Source: Streptomyces sp. 846.5
Lineage (GTDB): Bacteria > Actinomycetota > Actinomycetes > Streptomycetales > Streptomycetaceae
Assembly: GCF_004365705.1 (NCBI RefSeq)
Contig: NZ_SOBN01000002.1
Span: 1,178,001 to 1,242,000 of the forward strand
Length of the DNA stretch: 64,000 bases
Direction: 5' to 3'
A model generated the notes under the pieces. The model ran no database searches. It was not told the origin of the DNA and worked only from the letters and a program-made list of their open reading frames with translations. Both the position numbers and the translations under genes were made by a program. Each line of letters opens with the position of its first letter. Within the stretch, counting starts at the first letter, position 1. Shown in pieces: positions 53,249 through 62,862 of the stretch.

Positions 53249-54322
53249 ATGACAACCCTTTTCACCGGCTATCGGCTCGGCGCCCTGTCGCTGCCCAATC
53301 GCATGGTCATGGCCCCGATGACCCGGGTCAGGGCCGCCGCCGGCGGTCTGGCCACACCGTCGATGGCGGCCTACTACGCCCAGCGGGCCACGGCCGGACT
53401 GATCGTGAGCGAGGGGGTGCAGCCTAGCGCGATCGGGCAGTCCAACCCGGGTACGCCGGGACTGCACACCGACGAGCAGGCAGCCTCCTGGCGCCAGGTG
53501 ACCGAGGCCGTCCACGCCAACGGCGGCCGGATCTTCGCCCAGCTGATGCACGGCGGCCGGGTCTCGCACCCGGAGACCATCGGCCGGCAGCCGGTCGGCC
53601 CCTCGGCCGTTCCCGCCGCCGGCGACGTCTTCACGCCCAGCGGGCCCCAGCCCGCCCCCACCCCGCGCGCCCTGGAGACCGCCGAGGTGCCCGAGCACGC
53701 GCTGTCCTACGCCCAGGCCGCCCGGCTCGCCGTCGACGCCGGCTTCGACGGCGTGGAACTGCACGGCGCCAACGGCTACCTGATCTCGCAGTTCCTCTCC
53801 ACCAATGCCAACCTGCGCGGCGACCGATACGGCGGCACGATTGCCAACCGGATCAGGTTCGCCGTCGAGGCCGTCACCGCCACCGTCGAGGCCGTCGGCG
53901 CGGCCAGGACCGGCATCCGGCTCTCCCCCGGCGCCGAGTTCTGGGGAGTCCGGGAGAGCGACGTCCGCGAGCTCTACACCGCGCTGCTGACCGAACTGGC
54001 CCCGCTCGACCTGGCCTACGTCCACCTCGAAGCCACCGCCGACGAGTCCATCCTGCTCGCCCTGCGCCGAGCCTGGCCCGGCACCCTGATCATGAACCCG
54101 GTGCTGCCCCTGGGACCCAAGCAGACGGACCGGGACGACGCCGACCGCTGGCTCGGGCTCGGCGCCGACCTGATCAGCTTCGGCCGCGCCTTCCTGGCCA
54201 ACCCCGACCTGGTCGAGCGGCTGCGCCGGGGACTGCCGATCGCCCCGGCCGAGGAGGCCACCTACTACCAGGGCGAGGACGCGGGCTACCTGACCTATTC
54301 GGCCTACCAGTACTCCGTCTGA
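53249..54322 (+). CDS. Old yellow enzyme-family alkene reductase (NemA type)
   Basis: 357 aa. FMN TIM barrel: LSLPNRMVMAPMTRVRA, TAGLIVSEGVQPSAIGQSNPGTPGL, GRIFAQLMHGGRVSHPE, GFDGVELHGANGYLISQFLSTNANLRGDRYGG with H-G-A-N-G-Y, and DLISFGRAFLANPDLVERLR. It reduces activated C=C bonds, nitro compounds or nitrate esters with NAD(P)H. MerR control suggests induction by electrophiles, as with NemR/NemA. Confidence 0.94.
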   Translation: MTTLFTGYRLGALSLPNRMVMAPMTRVRAAAGGLATPSMAAYYAQRATAGLIVSEGVQPSAIGQSNPGTPGLHTDEQAASWRQVTEAVHANGGRIFAQLMHGGRVSHPETIGRQPVGPSAVPAAGDVFTPSGPQPAPTPRALETAEVPEHALSYAQAARLAVDAGFDGVELHGANGYLISQFLSTNANLRGDRYGGTIANRIRFAVEAVTATVEAVGAARTGIRLSPGAEFWGVRESDVRELYTALLTELAPLDLAYVHLEATADESILLALRRAWPGTLIMNPVLPLGPKQTDRDDADRWLGLGADLISFGRAFLANPDLVERLRRGLPIAPAEEATYYQGEDAGYLTYSAYQYSV

Positions 54323-54397
54323 GGGCTCTGCACCTACGGAACAGTCCGTAGCAGCAGTCGGGATGCGGCGCCCGCCGGCCGGGCCGAATCTGGAACC

Positions 54398-54712
54398 ATG
54401 ACCGATCCCATCCTCCAGAACCTGTCCCACGCCGCCGCCCATCGGGGCGAGGACCAAGGCGCCGTCATCCACCTCGCCGCCGACGGCCTGATCTGGCAGG
54501 GCCGCCTGGTCAGCCCCGCCGTCTGGGCCGCCGCACAGGCCGACACCCCTTCCCAGGACGACAACCTGCGCGACACGGCCGCCGACGCCAGCGACTACCT
54601 GCACTTCGCCACCGCCTCCTGCTACACCGGAGGGCGGTGGCTGCGGATGCACAACGTCAGGATCGCCACCGCCGCGGTCAGCGCCTGGTGGCTGAACCAC
54701 GCGGACGAGTGA
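54398..54712 (+). CDS. Hypothetical protein
   Basis: 104 aa from ATG 54398. Read as a globular, slightly acidic protein: ILQNLSHAAAHRGEDQGAVIHLAADGLIWQGRLVSPAVWA and SDYLHFATASCYTGGRWLRMHNVRIATAAVSAWWLNH. No recognised domain; the segment pattern resembles short hypothetical proteins of streptomycetes. Convergent with the LysR gene. Confidence 0.6.
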   Translation: MTDPILQNLSHAAAHRGEDQGAVIHLAADGLIWQGRLVSPAVWAAAQADTPSQDDNLRDTAADASDYLHFATASCYTGGRWLRMHNVRIATAAVSAWWLNHADE

Positions 54713-54739
54713 CCCCATCGCACCCCACCGCACGGGCCG

Positions 54740-55642
54740 TCAGGACGGCCATTCGGGTTCGGAGACGGTCGCGGTGAGCGCGTCGAGGAGCGCCTGCGCA
54801 GGCTGGGAGGCGGGCGGCTTCCCGTACACGGCGGCCACGACGTGTCGGCGCATGCCGGCGATCCGGTCGAGCCTGACCCCGGGGTGCCGGTTGGCGAGGA
54901 GGGTGAGCCCGGGCAGCAGGCTCACCCCCAGCCCGGCCGCGACCAGCGCCTGGACGGCGACGTAGTCGTCGGTCTCGAACTCGACGATGGGCGAGAACCC
55001 GGCCCGCCCGCAGGCCGCGACCAGATGCTCGCGGCAGCGTTCGCACCCGGCTATCCAGCGGGTCCCGGCGTAGGTGGCCAGCTCCGCCCGGGGTCCCTCC
55101 CAGGACCGGTCCGCCGGTGTGACCACGTACAACGGTTCGTCAAGAAGCAGTGTCATGGTGGTGTCCCGGCGATCGCGCTGGGGCGGGTCGCCGTGCTCGA
55201 AGATGAGCGCCACGTCGACGTCGTTGTTGCGCAGGGCGCTGAGCGCCTCCGGCGGCTCGGCCTCGACCAGGGTGAACTCGATGCCGGGGTACGTGGCGGA
55301 GACGCGGGCGGCCGCGAGCGGAACCAGGGTGGCCAGCGCCGAGGGAAAGGCGGCCAGGCGGACCCGGCCGGTGTTCAGCCCGGCCAGCTCGTCCAGTTCG
55401 GCGTGGACCGACTCGACCTGTGCCAGGATCGACTCGGCCCGGTCCACCAGCAGCCGGCCGGCCTCGGTGAGCCGAATGCCGCGCCCCATCCGCTGCAGCA
55501 GCGGTACGCCGACCTCGGCCTCAAGTTTGGCGATCTGATGGCTCACTGACGGCTGGGCGTAGTGCAGGGCCTCGGCGGCCGCCGTGATCGAACCTTCACG
55601 GGCGACGGCCACCAGCACGCGCAGCCGACTCAAGTCGATCAT
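54740..55642 (-). CDS. LysR-family transcriptional regulator
   Basis: 300 aa from ATG 55642. HTH: SRLRVLVAVAREGSITAAAEALHYAQPSVSHQIAKLEAEVGVPLLQR, then effector domain with GRVRLAAFPSALATLVPLAAARVSATYPGIEFTLVEAEPPEALSALRNNDVDVALIFE. Divergent from the encapsulin shell gene, hence a likely controller of the nanocompartment, perhaps sensing a sulfur metabolite (compare CysB-type regulators; inference). Confidence 0.92.
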   Translation of the reverse strand: MIDLSRLRVLVAVAREGSITAAAEALHYAQPSVSHQIAKLEAEVGVPLLQRMGRGIRLTEAGRLLVDRAESILAQVESVHAELDELAGLNTGRVRLAAFPSALATLVPLAAARVSATYPGIEFTLVEAEPPEALSALRNNDVDVALIFEHGDPPQRDRRDTTMTLLLDEPLYVVTPADRSWEGPRAELATYAGTRWIAGCERCREHLVAACGRAGFSPIVEFETDDYVAVQALVAAGLGVSLLPGLTLLANRHPGVRLDRIAGMRRHVVAAVYGKPPASQPAQALLDALTATVSEPEWPS

Positions 55643-55650
55643 TCGCGAAT
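55641..55650. promoter_or_regulatory. ATTCGCGAAT palindrome at the LysR start
   Basis: A perfect 10-bp palindrome ATTCGCGAAT overlaps the LysR start codon. It may be an autoregulatory LysR site; the 114-bp gap to the encapsulin start at 55765 also holds tandem repeats. Confidence 0.4.
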
Positions 55651-55715
55651 CATAGCCCGCGTCGATGACAGCCTCGAAAACACGCATTGGACCGCTACCG
55701 GGGACACTGCGAGGG

Positions 55716-55738
55716 TGGTGCGAAAGTTGGTGCGAGAG
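55716..55738 (+). repeat. Tandem TGGTGCGA repeats upstream of the encapsulin gene
   Basis: TGGTGCGAAAG (55716-55726) and TGGTGCGAGAG (55728-55738) are near-identical 11-mers 12 bp apart, about one helical turn, 27 bp before the shell gene ATG. Candidate activator binding half-sites or part of the promoter. Confidence 0.4.
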
Positions 55739-55764
55739 AGTTCGACCCGAAGAGGTGAGGTTGA

Positions 55765-56677
55765 ATGACCACGGCTGTGAATCCACCGTCGCAATCCATG
55801 TCGGTGAGCGACAGCGCGGCGCGAACCCTGGCGAACGCCACCAAGACCGTCCCGCAGATGGCCTCCATCACGCCTCGCTGGCTGGTGCACCTGATGTCCT
55901 GGGTCCCGGTCGAGGCGGGCATCTACCGGGTGAACAAGGTCGTTCACCCCGAGTCGGTGCGCATCGAGTGCGACACCAACGACGAGTCGCCGCTGCCCGA
56001 CACCTTCGTCGACTACTCGCAGGAGCCCCGGGAGTACCGGCTCAAGGCCGTCCAGACGGTCCTGGACCTGCACACCCGGATCTCCGACCTGTACTCGAGC
56101 CCGCACAACCAGACGGCACAGCAACTGCGGCTGACCATCGAGGCGGTGAAGGAGCATCAGGAGGGCGAGCTGATCAACAGCCCGGAGTACGGGATGCTGA
56201 GCAGTGTGGCGGCCACCCAGCGGATCTCCACGCTGGCGGGGCCTCCGACGCCGGACGACCTGGACGCCCTCATCACCAAGGTGTGGAAGCAGCCGGCCTT
56301 CTTCCTGACCCATCCGGAGGGGATCGCCGCGTTCGGCCGGGAGTGCACCCGGCGTGGTGTACCGCCGGCGACGGTGAGCATGTTCGGCTCGCAGTTCATC
56401 ACCTGGCGCGGTCTGCCGATCATCCCGTCGGACAAGGTCCCGCTGGTCAACGGCAAAACCAAGTTCCTGCTGCTGCGCACCGGCGAGTCGCGCCAGGGCG
56501 TGGTCGGGCTGTTCCAGCCCGGGCTCTCGGGAGAGCAGGGGATGGGGCTGTCGGTGCGCTTCATGCAGATCGACCGGAGCGCCATCGCTTCCTACCTGAT
56601 CTCCCTGTACTGCTCGCTGGCGGTGCTCACCGAGGACGCGCTCGCCGTGCTCGACGACGTCGAGGTGGACAAGATCC

Positions 56678-56703
<26 letters not shown>
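55765..56703 (+). CDS. Family 2A encapsulin shell protein
   Basis: 312 aa from ATG 55765. It matches HK97-fold SrpI-like encapsulins: SMSVSDSAARTLANATKTVPQMASITPRWL N-terminal arm, DYSQEPREYRLKAVQTVLDLHTRISDLYSSPHNQTAQQLRLTI, LINSPEYGMLSSVAATQRIS, and KVPLVNGKTKFLLLRTGESRQGVVGLFQPGL. No cyclic-nucleotide-binding insertion is visible, which separates it from family 2B. The shell assembles into a nanocompartment that encloses cysteine desulfurase. Its 3' end overlaps the cargo start by 26 bp, giving coupled synthesis. Confidence 0.9.
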
Positions 56704-58519
<1,816 letters not shown>

Positions 58520-58526
58520 GTCGGCG

Positions 58527-58557
58527 CCGATCTCCCCCGGTCAGCGGGGGAGGTCGG
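58527..58557. terminator. Bidirectional terminator hairpin
   Basis: CCGATCTCCCCCG (58527-58539) pairs with CGGGGGAGGTCGG (58545-58557) over 13 positions with one wobble, loop GTCAG. It follows the cargo gene and overlaps the last codons of the convergent oxidoreductase gene. Confidence 0.78.
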
Positions 58558-59398
58558 CGTGCTTCTCCAGGAACGCGTCCACCTCGTCCGGGTCCTCCAG
58601 CGGCAGCGGGTAGACCAGCAGCCGATCCACGCCGAGTTCCGCGTAACGACGCGCGCTGTCCGCGTCCACCTCGACCGGATCCATCTGCATGAAGTTGATC
58701 TCCAACCGGCCCAGTTGCGCCGGCCGGGACACCTCGTCCGCGGCCTTGCGCAGCTCGTCGAGGTGGGTGACCAGGTCCTCCGGGGAGCTGCCGCCGCCGA
58801 TCCAGCCATGCCCCTTGAGGACCGCCCGCCGGTACGCGGCCGGACTGTGCCCGCCGATCACGATCCGCGGGCCGTCCGGCCGCACCGGGCGCGGATGCGC
58901 GTCCACGCCTTCAAAGTTCACATACCGGCCGTGGTATGCCGGTTCCGGCTCGGTCCACAACTGCCGCATCGCGTCCAGATACTCGTCGGTGCGGCCGCCA
59001 CGCTCGGAGAGCCGCACGCCCACCGCGGCCATTTCCGGTTCGAGGTAGCCCGGCGCGACGCCGAGAAGAACCCGGCCCCCGGACAGCACGTCCAGACTGG
59101 CGACCTGCTTGGCCAGCACCACCGGATTGCGCTGCGGCAGGATGAGAATCCCGGTGCCCAAGTCCATCCGCTCCGTCAGCGCGGCCACATAGGCCAGATG
59201 CACCAGCGGGTCGAGAATCGGATCGGTGGGCGCCATCGGCGAGTCGGCCACCCGCGGGCTGGGCAGCACCACATGCTCCCCCACCCACCAGGAGCGGTAC
59301 CCCAACTCCTCAGCCCGCCGGGCCAACCGAGCCGTCTCGGCCGGCCCCAGTGTCGCCTTGGCATTCAGTCCGAACACACCCAGTTCCATGGGGTCCAT
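58541..59398 (-). CDS. F420-type LLM-class oxidoreductase
   Basis: 285 aa from ATG 59398 (ATG 59389 possible). Luciferase-like TIM barrel of the F420-dependent TIGR03619 group: MELGVFGLNAKATLGPAETARLARRAEELGYRSWWVGEHVVLP, RMDLGTGILILPQRNPVVLAKQVASLDVLSGGRVLLGV, AAVGVRLSERGGRTDEYLDAMRQLW. Likely uses F420 as hydride carrier on an unknown substrate. Confidence 0.88.
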   Translation of the reverse strand: MDPMELGVFGLNAKATLGPAETARLARRAEELGYRSWWVGEHVVLPSPRVADSPMAPTDPILDPLVHLAYVAALTERMDLGTGILILPQRNPVVLAKQVASLDVLSGGRVLLGVAPGYLEPEMAAVGVRLSERGGRTDEYLDAMRQLWTEPEPAYHGRYVNFEGVDAHPRPVRPDGPRIVIGGHSPAAYRRAVLKGHGWIGGGSSPEDLVTHLDELRKAADEVSRPAQLGRLEINFMQMDPVEVDADSARRYAELGVDRLLVYPLPLEDPDEVDAFLEKHADLPR

Positions 59399-59580
59399 TG
59401 TTCGTCGGGTTCGTCCTGACTGTCCAAGAACTTCCGTGATAGGCATCGGTTATGGGGATCCGTCCATGACGCTGCACATCCCTGTCTGATTGCGGATGGC
59501 CTCCAGTAGCATTCCCACCGCACGCCGCGCGGCTTCCGGCCTGGGCGCCGTGGGCGAGGTCTGTCAGGGGGAATTCACAC

Positions 59581-60978
59581 GTGTCCATATCTCCGGTAAC
59601 GCGTACGCGCGTTGCCCTCTTTTCCGCCGCGGCCGTCGGCCTGGCGCTCATCTCGGCCGCACCGGCCGTCGCAGCCGCAGGTACGCCGACCACGCCGACT
59701 CAGCTCTTCAACGCCTACCAGGCTTGCTCCACCGATCCGAGCGCACCTCTCTATCTCGCCGGACGCGGCGGGCTCGTCGTCGAGGGCATCGCAGGTGACA
59801 CCGATGCCGCCGCCACCGGACTCAGAGAGGAGTTCCAGGCCTGGCCGCTGGCGGACCCGACGCAGATTTTCACAGCCACCAACAGCTACGCCAGCCAGAG
59901 CTACGAGGCCACGGCCAACCTCAGCTCCAGCTCCCTGGTCGACGGTCAGACCTACGCCTGGCAGGCGCGAACCGTCGACGCGACCGGCGCAGCCTCGGGC
60001 TGGTCGGCCCCGTGCTACGTGACCGACGACGACACCGCTCCGACCGCGGCGCCGACGATCACCTCCGCCAACTACCCCACGGGGCAGTCGGACCAGGCCG
60101 GTGCGCCGATCCAGCTCACCTTTGGAGCCAACGGCGTGAGCGACGTCCGCGGCTATGAGTTCTCATGGACCGGAACGGACTTCCCCGTCCCCGTCGCCAC
60201 GATCGGCGACCGCGGCATCCCGCAGTACCCGGATCCCTACAGCGACACCAAGCACCGGGCCAAGGCGGACACCCTGGGCGGATCGGCCACGGTGAGCCTG
60301 ATCCCGCCGCATGACTCCGGCTACCTCATCGTCACGGTGGCCAGTCTGGACCGGTCGTTCAACCAGTCCGCGCCGACGACCTACAGCATCTGGCTCAAGC
60401 AGGACGGGCCGACGGTCACTCAGGTCACACACCCGAAGCAGTTCGGGAAACCGACCGAGTTCAAGCTCACCCCGAACCCGGGGATGCAGGCAGCGAGCCC
60501 GGTGGTCAGCTACACCGTCGTCGACCTGGCCTGGCAGGGGCAGACGACGACCACCGTCAAAGCCTCGCGCGACGGCACCGCCAAGCTGAAGCTGGCGCTG
60601 ACGGGCATCTACGGGGACACCCTGTCGGTCACCTCCACCAGCGCGAACGGCTGGGTCAGCCAGGCGAACGACTGGAGCACCGGCTACCTCGACACCAGTC
60701 CCACGGTGACGTCGACCGTCTACACCGAGAACGGGTCCAGCGGCGGGGTCGGGGTGACCGGCACGTTCACGTTCGCCCCGAAGCTGACCGGCGTGGTCAG
60801 TTACACCTACTCCTTCAACTACGGCCCGACCACCACGGTCAAGGCACGCGGCAAGGCGAAGAGCGCCCAGATCTCCTGGACGCCGACCGCAAGCGGCTGG
60901 TACGACCTGGAGGTCTACGCGACCACCAAGTCCGGGATCCAGCTGGCACCCTACGACTACTACTTCACCGTCAACTGA
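59581..60978 (+). CDS. Secreted beta-sandwich repeat protein, unknown function
   Basis: 465 aa. A Sec signal (TRVALFSAAAVGLALISAAPAVAAA, signal peptidase site near residue 32) precedes beta-rich repeats resembling FN3/Ig-like domains: TNSYASQSYEATANLSSSSLVDGQTYAWQARTVDATGAASGWS, PPHDSGYLIVTVASLDRSFNQSAPTTYSIWL, and SGWYDLEVYATTKSGIQ. No catalytic domain or anchor; two Cys in the first domain could bond. Monocistronic with a strong terminator. Confidence 0.8.
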   Translation: MSISPVTRTRVALFSAAAVGLALISAAPAVAAAGTPTTPTQLFNAYQACSTDPSAPLYLAGRGGLVVEGIAGDTDAAATGLREEFQAWPLADPTQIFTATNSYASQSYEATANLSSSSLVDGQTYAWQARTVDATGAASGWSAPCYVTDDDTAPTAAPTITSANYPTGQSDQAGAPIQLTFGANGVSDVRGYEFSWTGTDFPVPVATIGDRGIPQYPDPYSDTKHRAKADTLGGSATVSLIPPHDSGYLIVTVASLDRSFNQSAPTTYSIWLKQDGPTVTQVTHPKQFGKPTEFKLTPNPGMQAASPVVSYTVVDLAWQGQTTTTVKASRDGTAKLKLALTGIYGDTLSVTSTSANGWVSQANDWSTGYLDTSPTVTSTVYTENGSSGGVGVTGTFTFAPKLTGVVSYTYSFNYGPTTTVKARGKAKSAQISWTPTASGWYDLEVYATTKSGIQLAPYDYYFTVN

Positions 60979-60994
60979 CAGAACCCCGGCTCCT

Positions 60995-61027
60995 GTTCGG
61001 GGCCCGCCGCCAAGGCGGGCCCCGAAC
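60995..61027 (+). terminator. Strong terminator hairpin
   Basis: GTTCGGGGCCCGCC (60995-61008) and GGCGGGCCCCGAAC (61014-61027) are perfect 14-bp arms with loop GCCAA, 17 bp after the secreted-protein stop and 73 bp before the stop of the convergent VOC gene. Confidence 0.9.
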
Positions 61028-61100
61028 GCCCGCCCGACTCACGCCGGATGTGCCGGGGCCATTCAAGGGCCACGAGGAATATAAGAACGTCAGCCGATGA

Positions 61101-61469
61101 TCAGGCGCGGTCGTGGAGCGTGACCTGGTAGCCGTCGGGGTCGGCGAAGGTGAAGGTCCGGCCGAAGGGGCCGTCGATCGGTGCGGAGACGATGGTGTGA
61201 CCGTCGGCGACGAGTGAATCGTGGATGGCCTGGACGTCGGTGGCGTGGAGCCAGATCGCGGCACCGATGCCGGGCTGGGCGACGGATCCGAGATCGGTGC
61301 CGGGAACGACCTCGCGGAGTGCGAACGCGATCGGCCTGGTCTCGAAGACGACGGCGTGCGGAGGTCCGGCCTGCGAGCGGACGAGGCCGAGGTACTGCTC
61401 GTAGAACGCCTGCGAGGCGTCGAGGTCGCGCGCCTGGAGGGAGATGAAGTCGGGGCCGGTGGCGGGCAT
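61101..61469 (-). CDS. VOC (glyoxalase-like) family protein
   Basis: 122 aa with AAGGAGT before ATG 61469. Single VOC domain: GPDFISLQARDLDASQAFYEQYLGLVRSQ, AIWLHATDVQAIHDSLVADGHTIVSAPIDGPFGRTFTFADPDGYQVTLHDRA with metal-ligand-type positions (FISLQARD; DPDGYQVTL). Dioxygenase, glyoxalase or drug-binding roles are possible. Divergent from and probably repressed by the MarR protein at 61533. Confidence 0.88.
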   Translation of the reverse strand: MPATGPDFISLQARDLDASQAFYEQYLGLVRSQAGPPHAVVFETRPIAFALREVVPGTDLGSVAQPGIGAAIWLHATDVQAIHDSLVADGHTIVSAPIDGPFGRTFTFADPDGYQVTLHDRA

Positions 61470-61488
61470 GGTGATACTCCTTCTCTTC

Positions 61489-61534
61489 GTGTCAGCTTCC
61501 TGACACGGACCAAGGTATGTCAGACTACTGACAT
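61489..61534. promoter_or_regulatory. Twin MarR operators TGTCAG-N4-CTGACA
   Basis: GTGTCAG-CTTC-CTGACAC (61489-61506) and ATGTCAG-ACTA-CTGACAT (61517-61534) are both perfect 7-bp inverted repeats with 4-bp spacers, 28 bp centre to centre. They lie between the VOC start (61469) and MarR start (61533), the second covering the MarR start codon. Confidence 0.85.
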
Positions 61535-62030
61535 GAGTCAAAAGGGTGTCGGCATCGACCTGGACAAATCACTGGGCTACCTGCTGAAGGAGGCTTCGAG
61601 CGCCCTGCGCGCAGCCATGGAGGAGGTGCTGCGACCGCTCGGGATGACCGTGACGCACTACTCCTGCCTGGAACTGCTGGCTCAACGGCCGGGCTTGTCG
61701 AACTCCGAGCTCGCGCGTGGCGCGTTCGTGACCCGGCAGTCGATGAATGTGCTGCTCCAGACCCTGGAACGAGACGGCTACGTGACCAGGCCTGCGGAGG
61801 CGCCCGTCGGGAAGGTCCTCCCCGCGCGGCTCACGCCTCGCGGCCGACGGAGCCTGGAGAAGGCGAGCGCAGCGGTCCGCTCCGTCGAGGTCAGAATGCT
61901 GGCCGGCATGACCGAGACCGAGCAGTCAGGCGCGTTCCGGATCCTGCAGAGCATGATTCATTCCCTGCGCGACCCCGACATGACGGTCCGCCAGCCTCCG
62001 GGCACACCGGGTGTGCCGGTGAAGTCGTAG
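61533..62030 (+). CDS. MarR-family transcriptional regulator
   Basis: 165 aa. Winged helix: VTHYSCLELLAQRPGLSNSELARGAFVTRQSMNVLLQTLERDGYVTRPAEAPVGKVLPARLTPRG. The start codon is inside operator 2, indicating tight autoregulation. Its 3' end overlaps the convergent NRDE gene by 73 bp. Confidence 0.9.
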   Translation: MSQKGVGIDLDKSLGYLLKEASSALRAAMEEVLRPLGMTVTHYSCLELLAQRPGLSNSELARGAFVTRQSMNVLLQTLERDGYVTRPAEAPVGKVLPARLTPRGRRSLEKASAAVRSVEVRMLAGMTETEQSGAFRILQSMIHSLRDPDMTVRQPPGTPGVPVKS

Positions 62031-62740
62031 CGCACGGTGTCACGGCCCAGGGCGACCAGCGTGGTGGAGACTGTCCCCGCGATGCGGCCGCCGACTTCCT
62101 GGCGGACGACGAGGGCGCGCGGGTCGCGGGGATCCAAGCCGTCGCCGTCGATCAGGGGGAGCCAGTCGCCCCAGGCAGCCGCGGTCGGGCCGGATTGCGG
62201 CGACGGGCGGCGGGCTGCGGCCAGGCGCGGGAGGAAGTGGGCGATCCTCGCTCGGATGGCGTCCCGGTCGGGGCCCGGCCCCGCCGACGGCTCCGTGCTG
62301 CCTGCCAGGCCGAGGTTGGTGACCATGTGCAGGCCGGGTTCCAGCTCACGGTCGGCGAACGCCTCGCCGTCCCAGCTGAGGAGCCGCACCTCGTCGAGGG
62401 TCGCGCAGATGAGATGGAACGGGTCGTAGCGGGCCGGGTCGAGTTCACCGAGCCCGCCGTGCGCCGCGAACCGCAACGGGAGGTCACCGCGCGAGAGGCG
62501 CCCGTCCTCCGGTGCGGGTCGCCCGAAGCCGTTGAGCACGCAGCCGGCCCGGGGCACACCCGGGTCGACGGCCAGCCAGGTTCCGCCCGCCAGCAGGTCC
62601 TGCCCGCCGACGAGCTCCGGCCGGTCCGGCCAGTGGTGTCCTGGGGGAAGCGACTTCCGGTCGTGGAACTCGTCGCGGACACCCGCCAGGAGGACCGGGA
62701 TCGAGGCGGCCGGGTCAAAGCTGATCACCGCAGTGCACAT
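61958..62740 (-). CDS. NRDE-family protein (TANGO2-like)
   Basis: 260 aa from ATG 62740, chosen because NRDE proteins begin with Met-Cys (MCTAVISF). It has the PGHHWPDRPELVGGQDLLAGGTWLAVD (NRDE segment) and VLNGFGRPAPEDGRLSRGDLPLRF conserved parts, and GLHMVTNLGL. NRDE proteins (TANGO2 in animals) have an Ntn-like fold; bacterial function is uncertain, heme handling having been proposed for relatives. Confidence 0.85.
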   Translation of the reverse strand: MCTAVISFDPAASIPVLLAGVRDEFHDRKSLPPGHHWPDRPELVGGQDLLAGGTWLAVDPGVPRAGCVLNGFGRPAPEDGRLSRGDLPLRFAAHGGLGELDPARYDPFHLICATLDEVRLLSWDGEAFADRELEPGLHMVTNLGLAGSTEPSAGPGPDRDAIRARIAHFLPRLAAARRPSPQSGPTAAAWGDWLPLIDGDGLDPRDPRALVVRQEVGGRIAGTVSTTLVALGRDTVRYDFTGTPGVPGGWRTVMSGSRRE

Positions 62741-62862
62741 GACGCCATTGCAGCATCTGCCGATACCGGGGCGCGCATCGGGTGCGGCGATCGGCGCCTG
62801 AGTCACCGTGAGGTCATATCCTTCGCTGCGGATGGAGCAGAGCCGTACGGAACGAGGGATGT

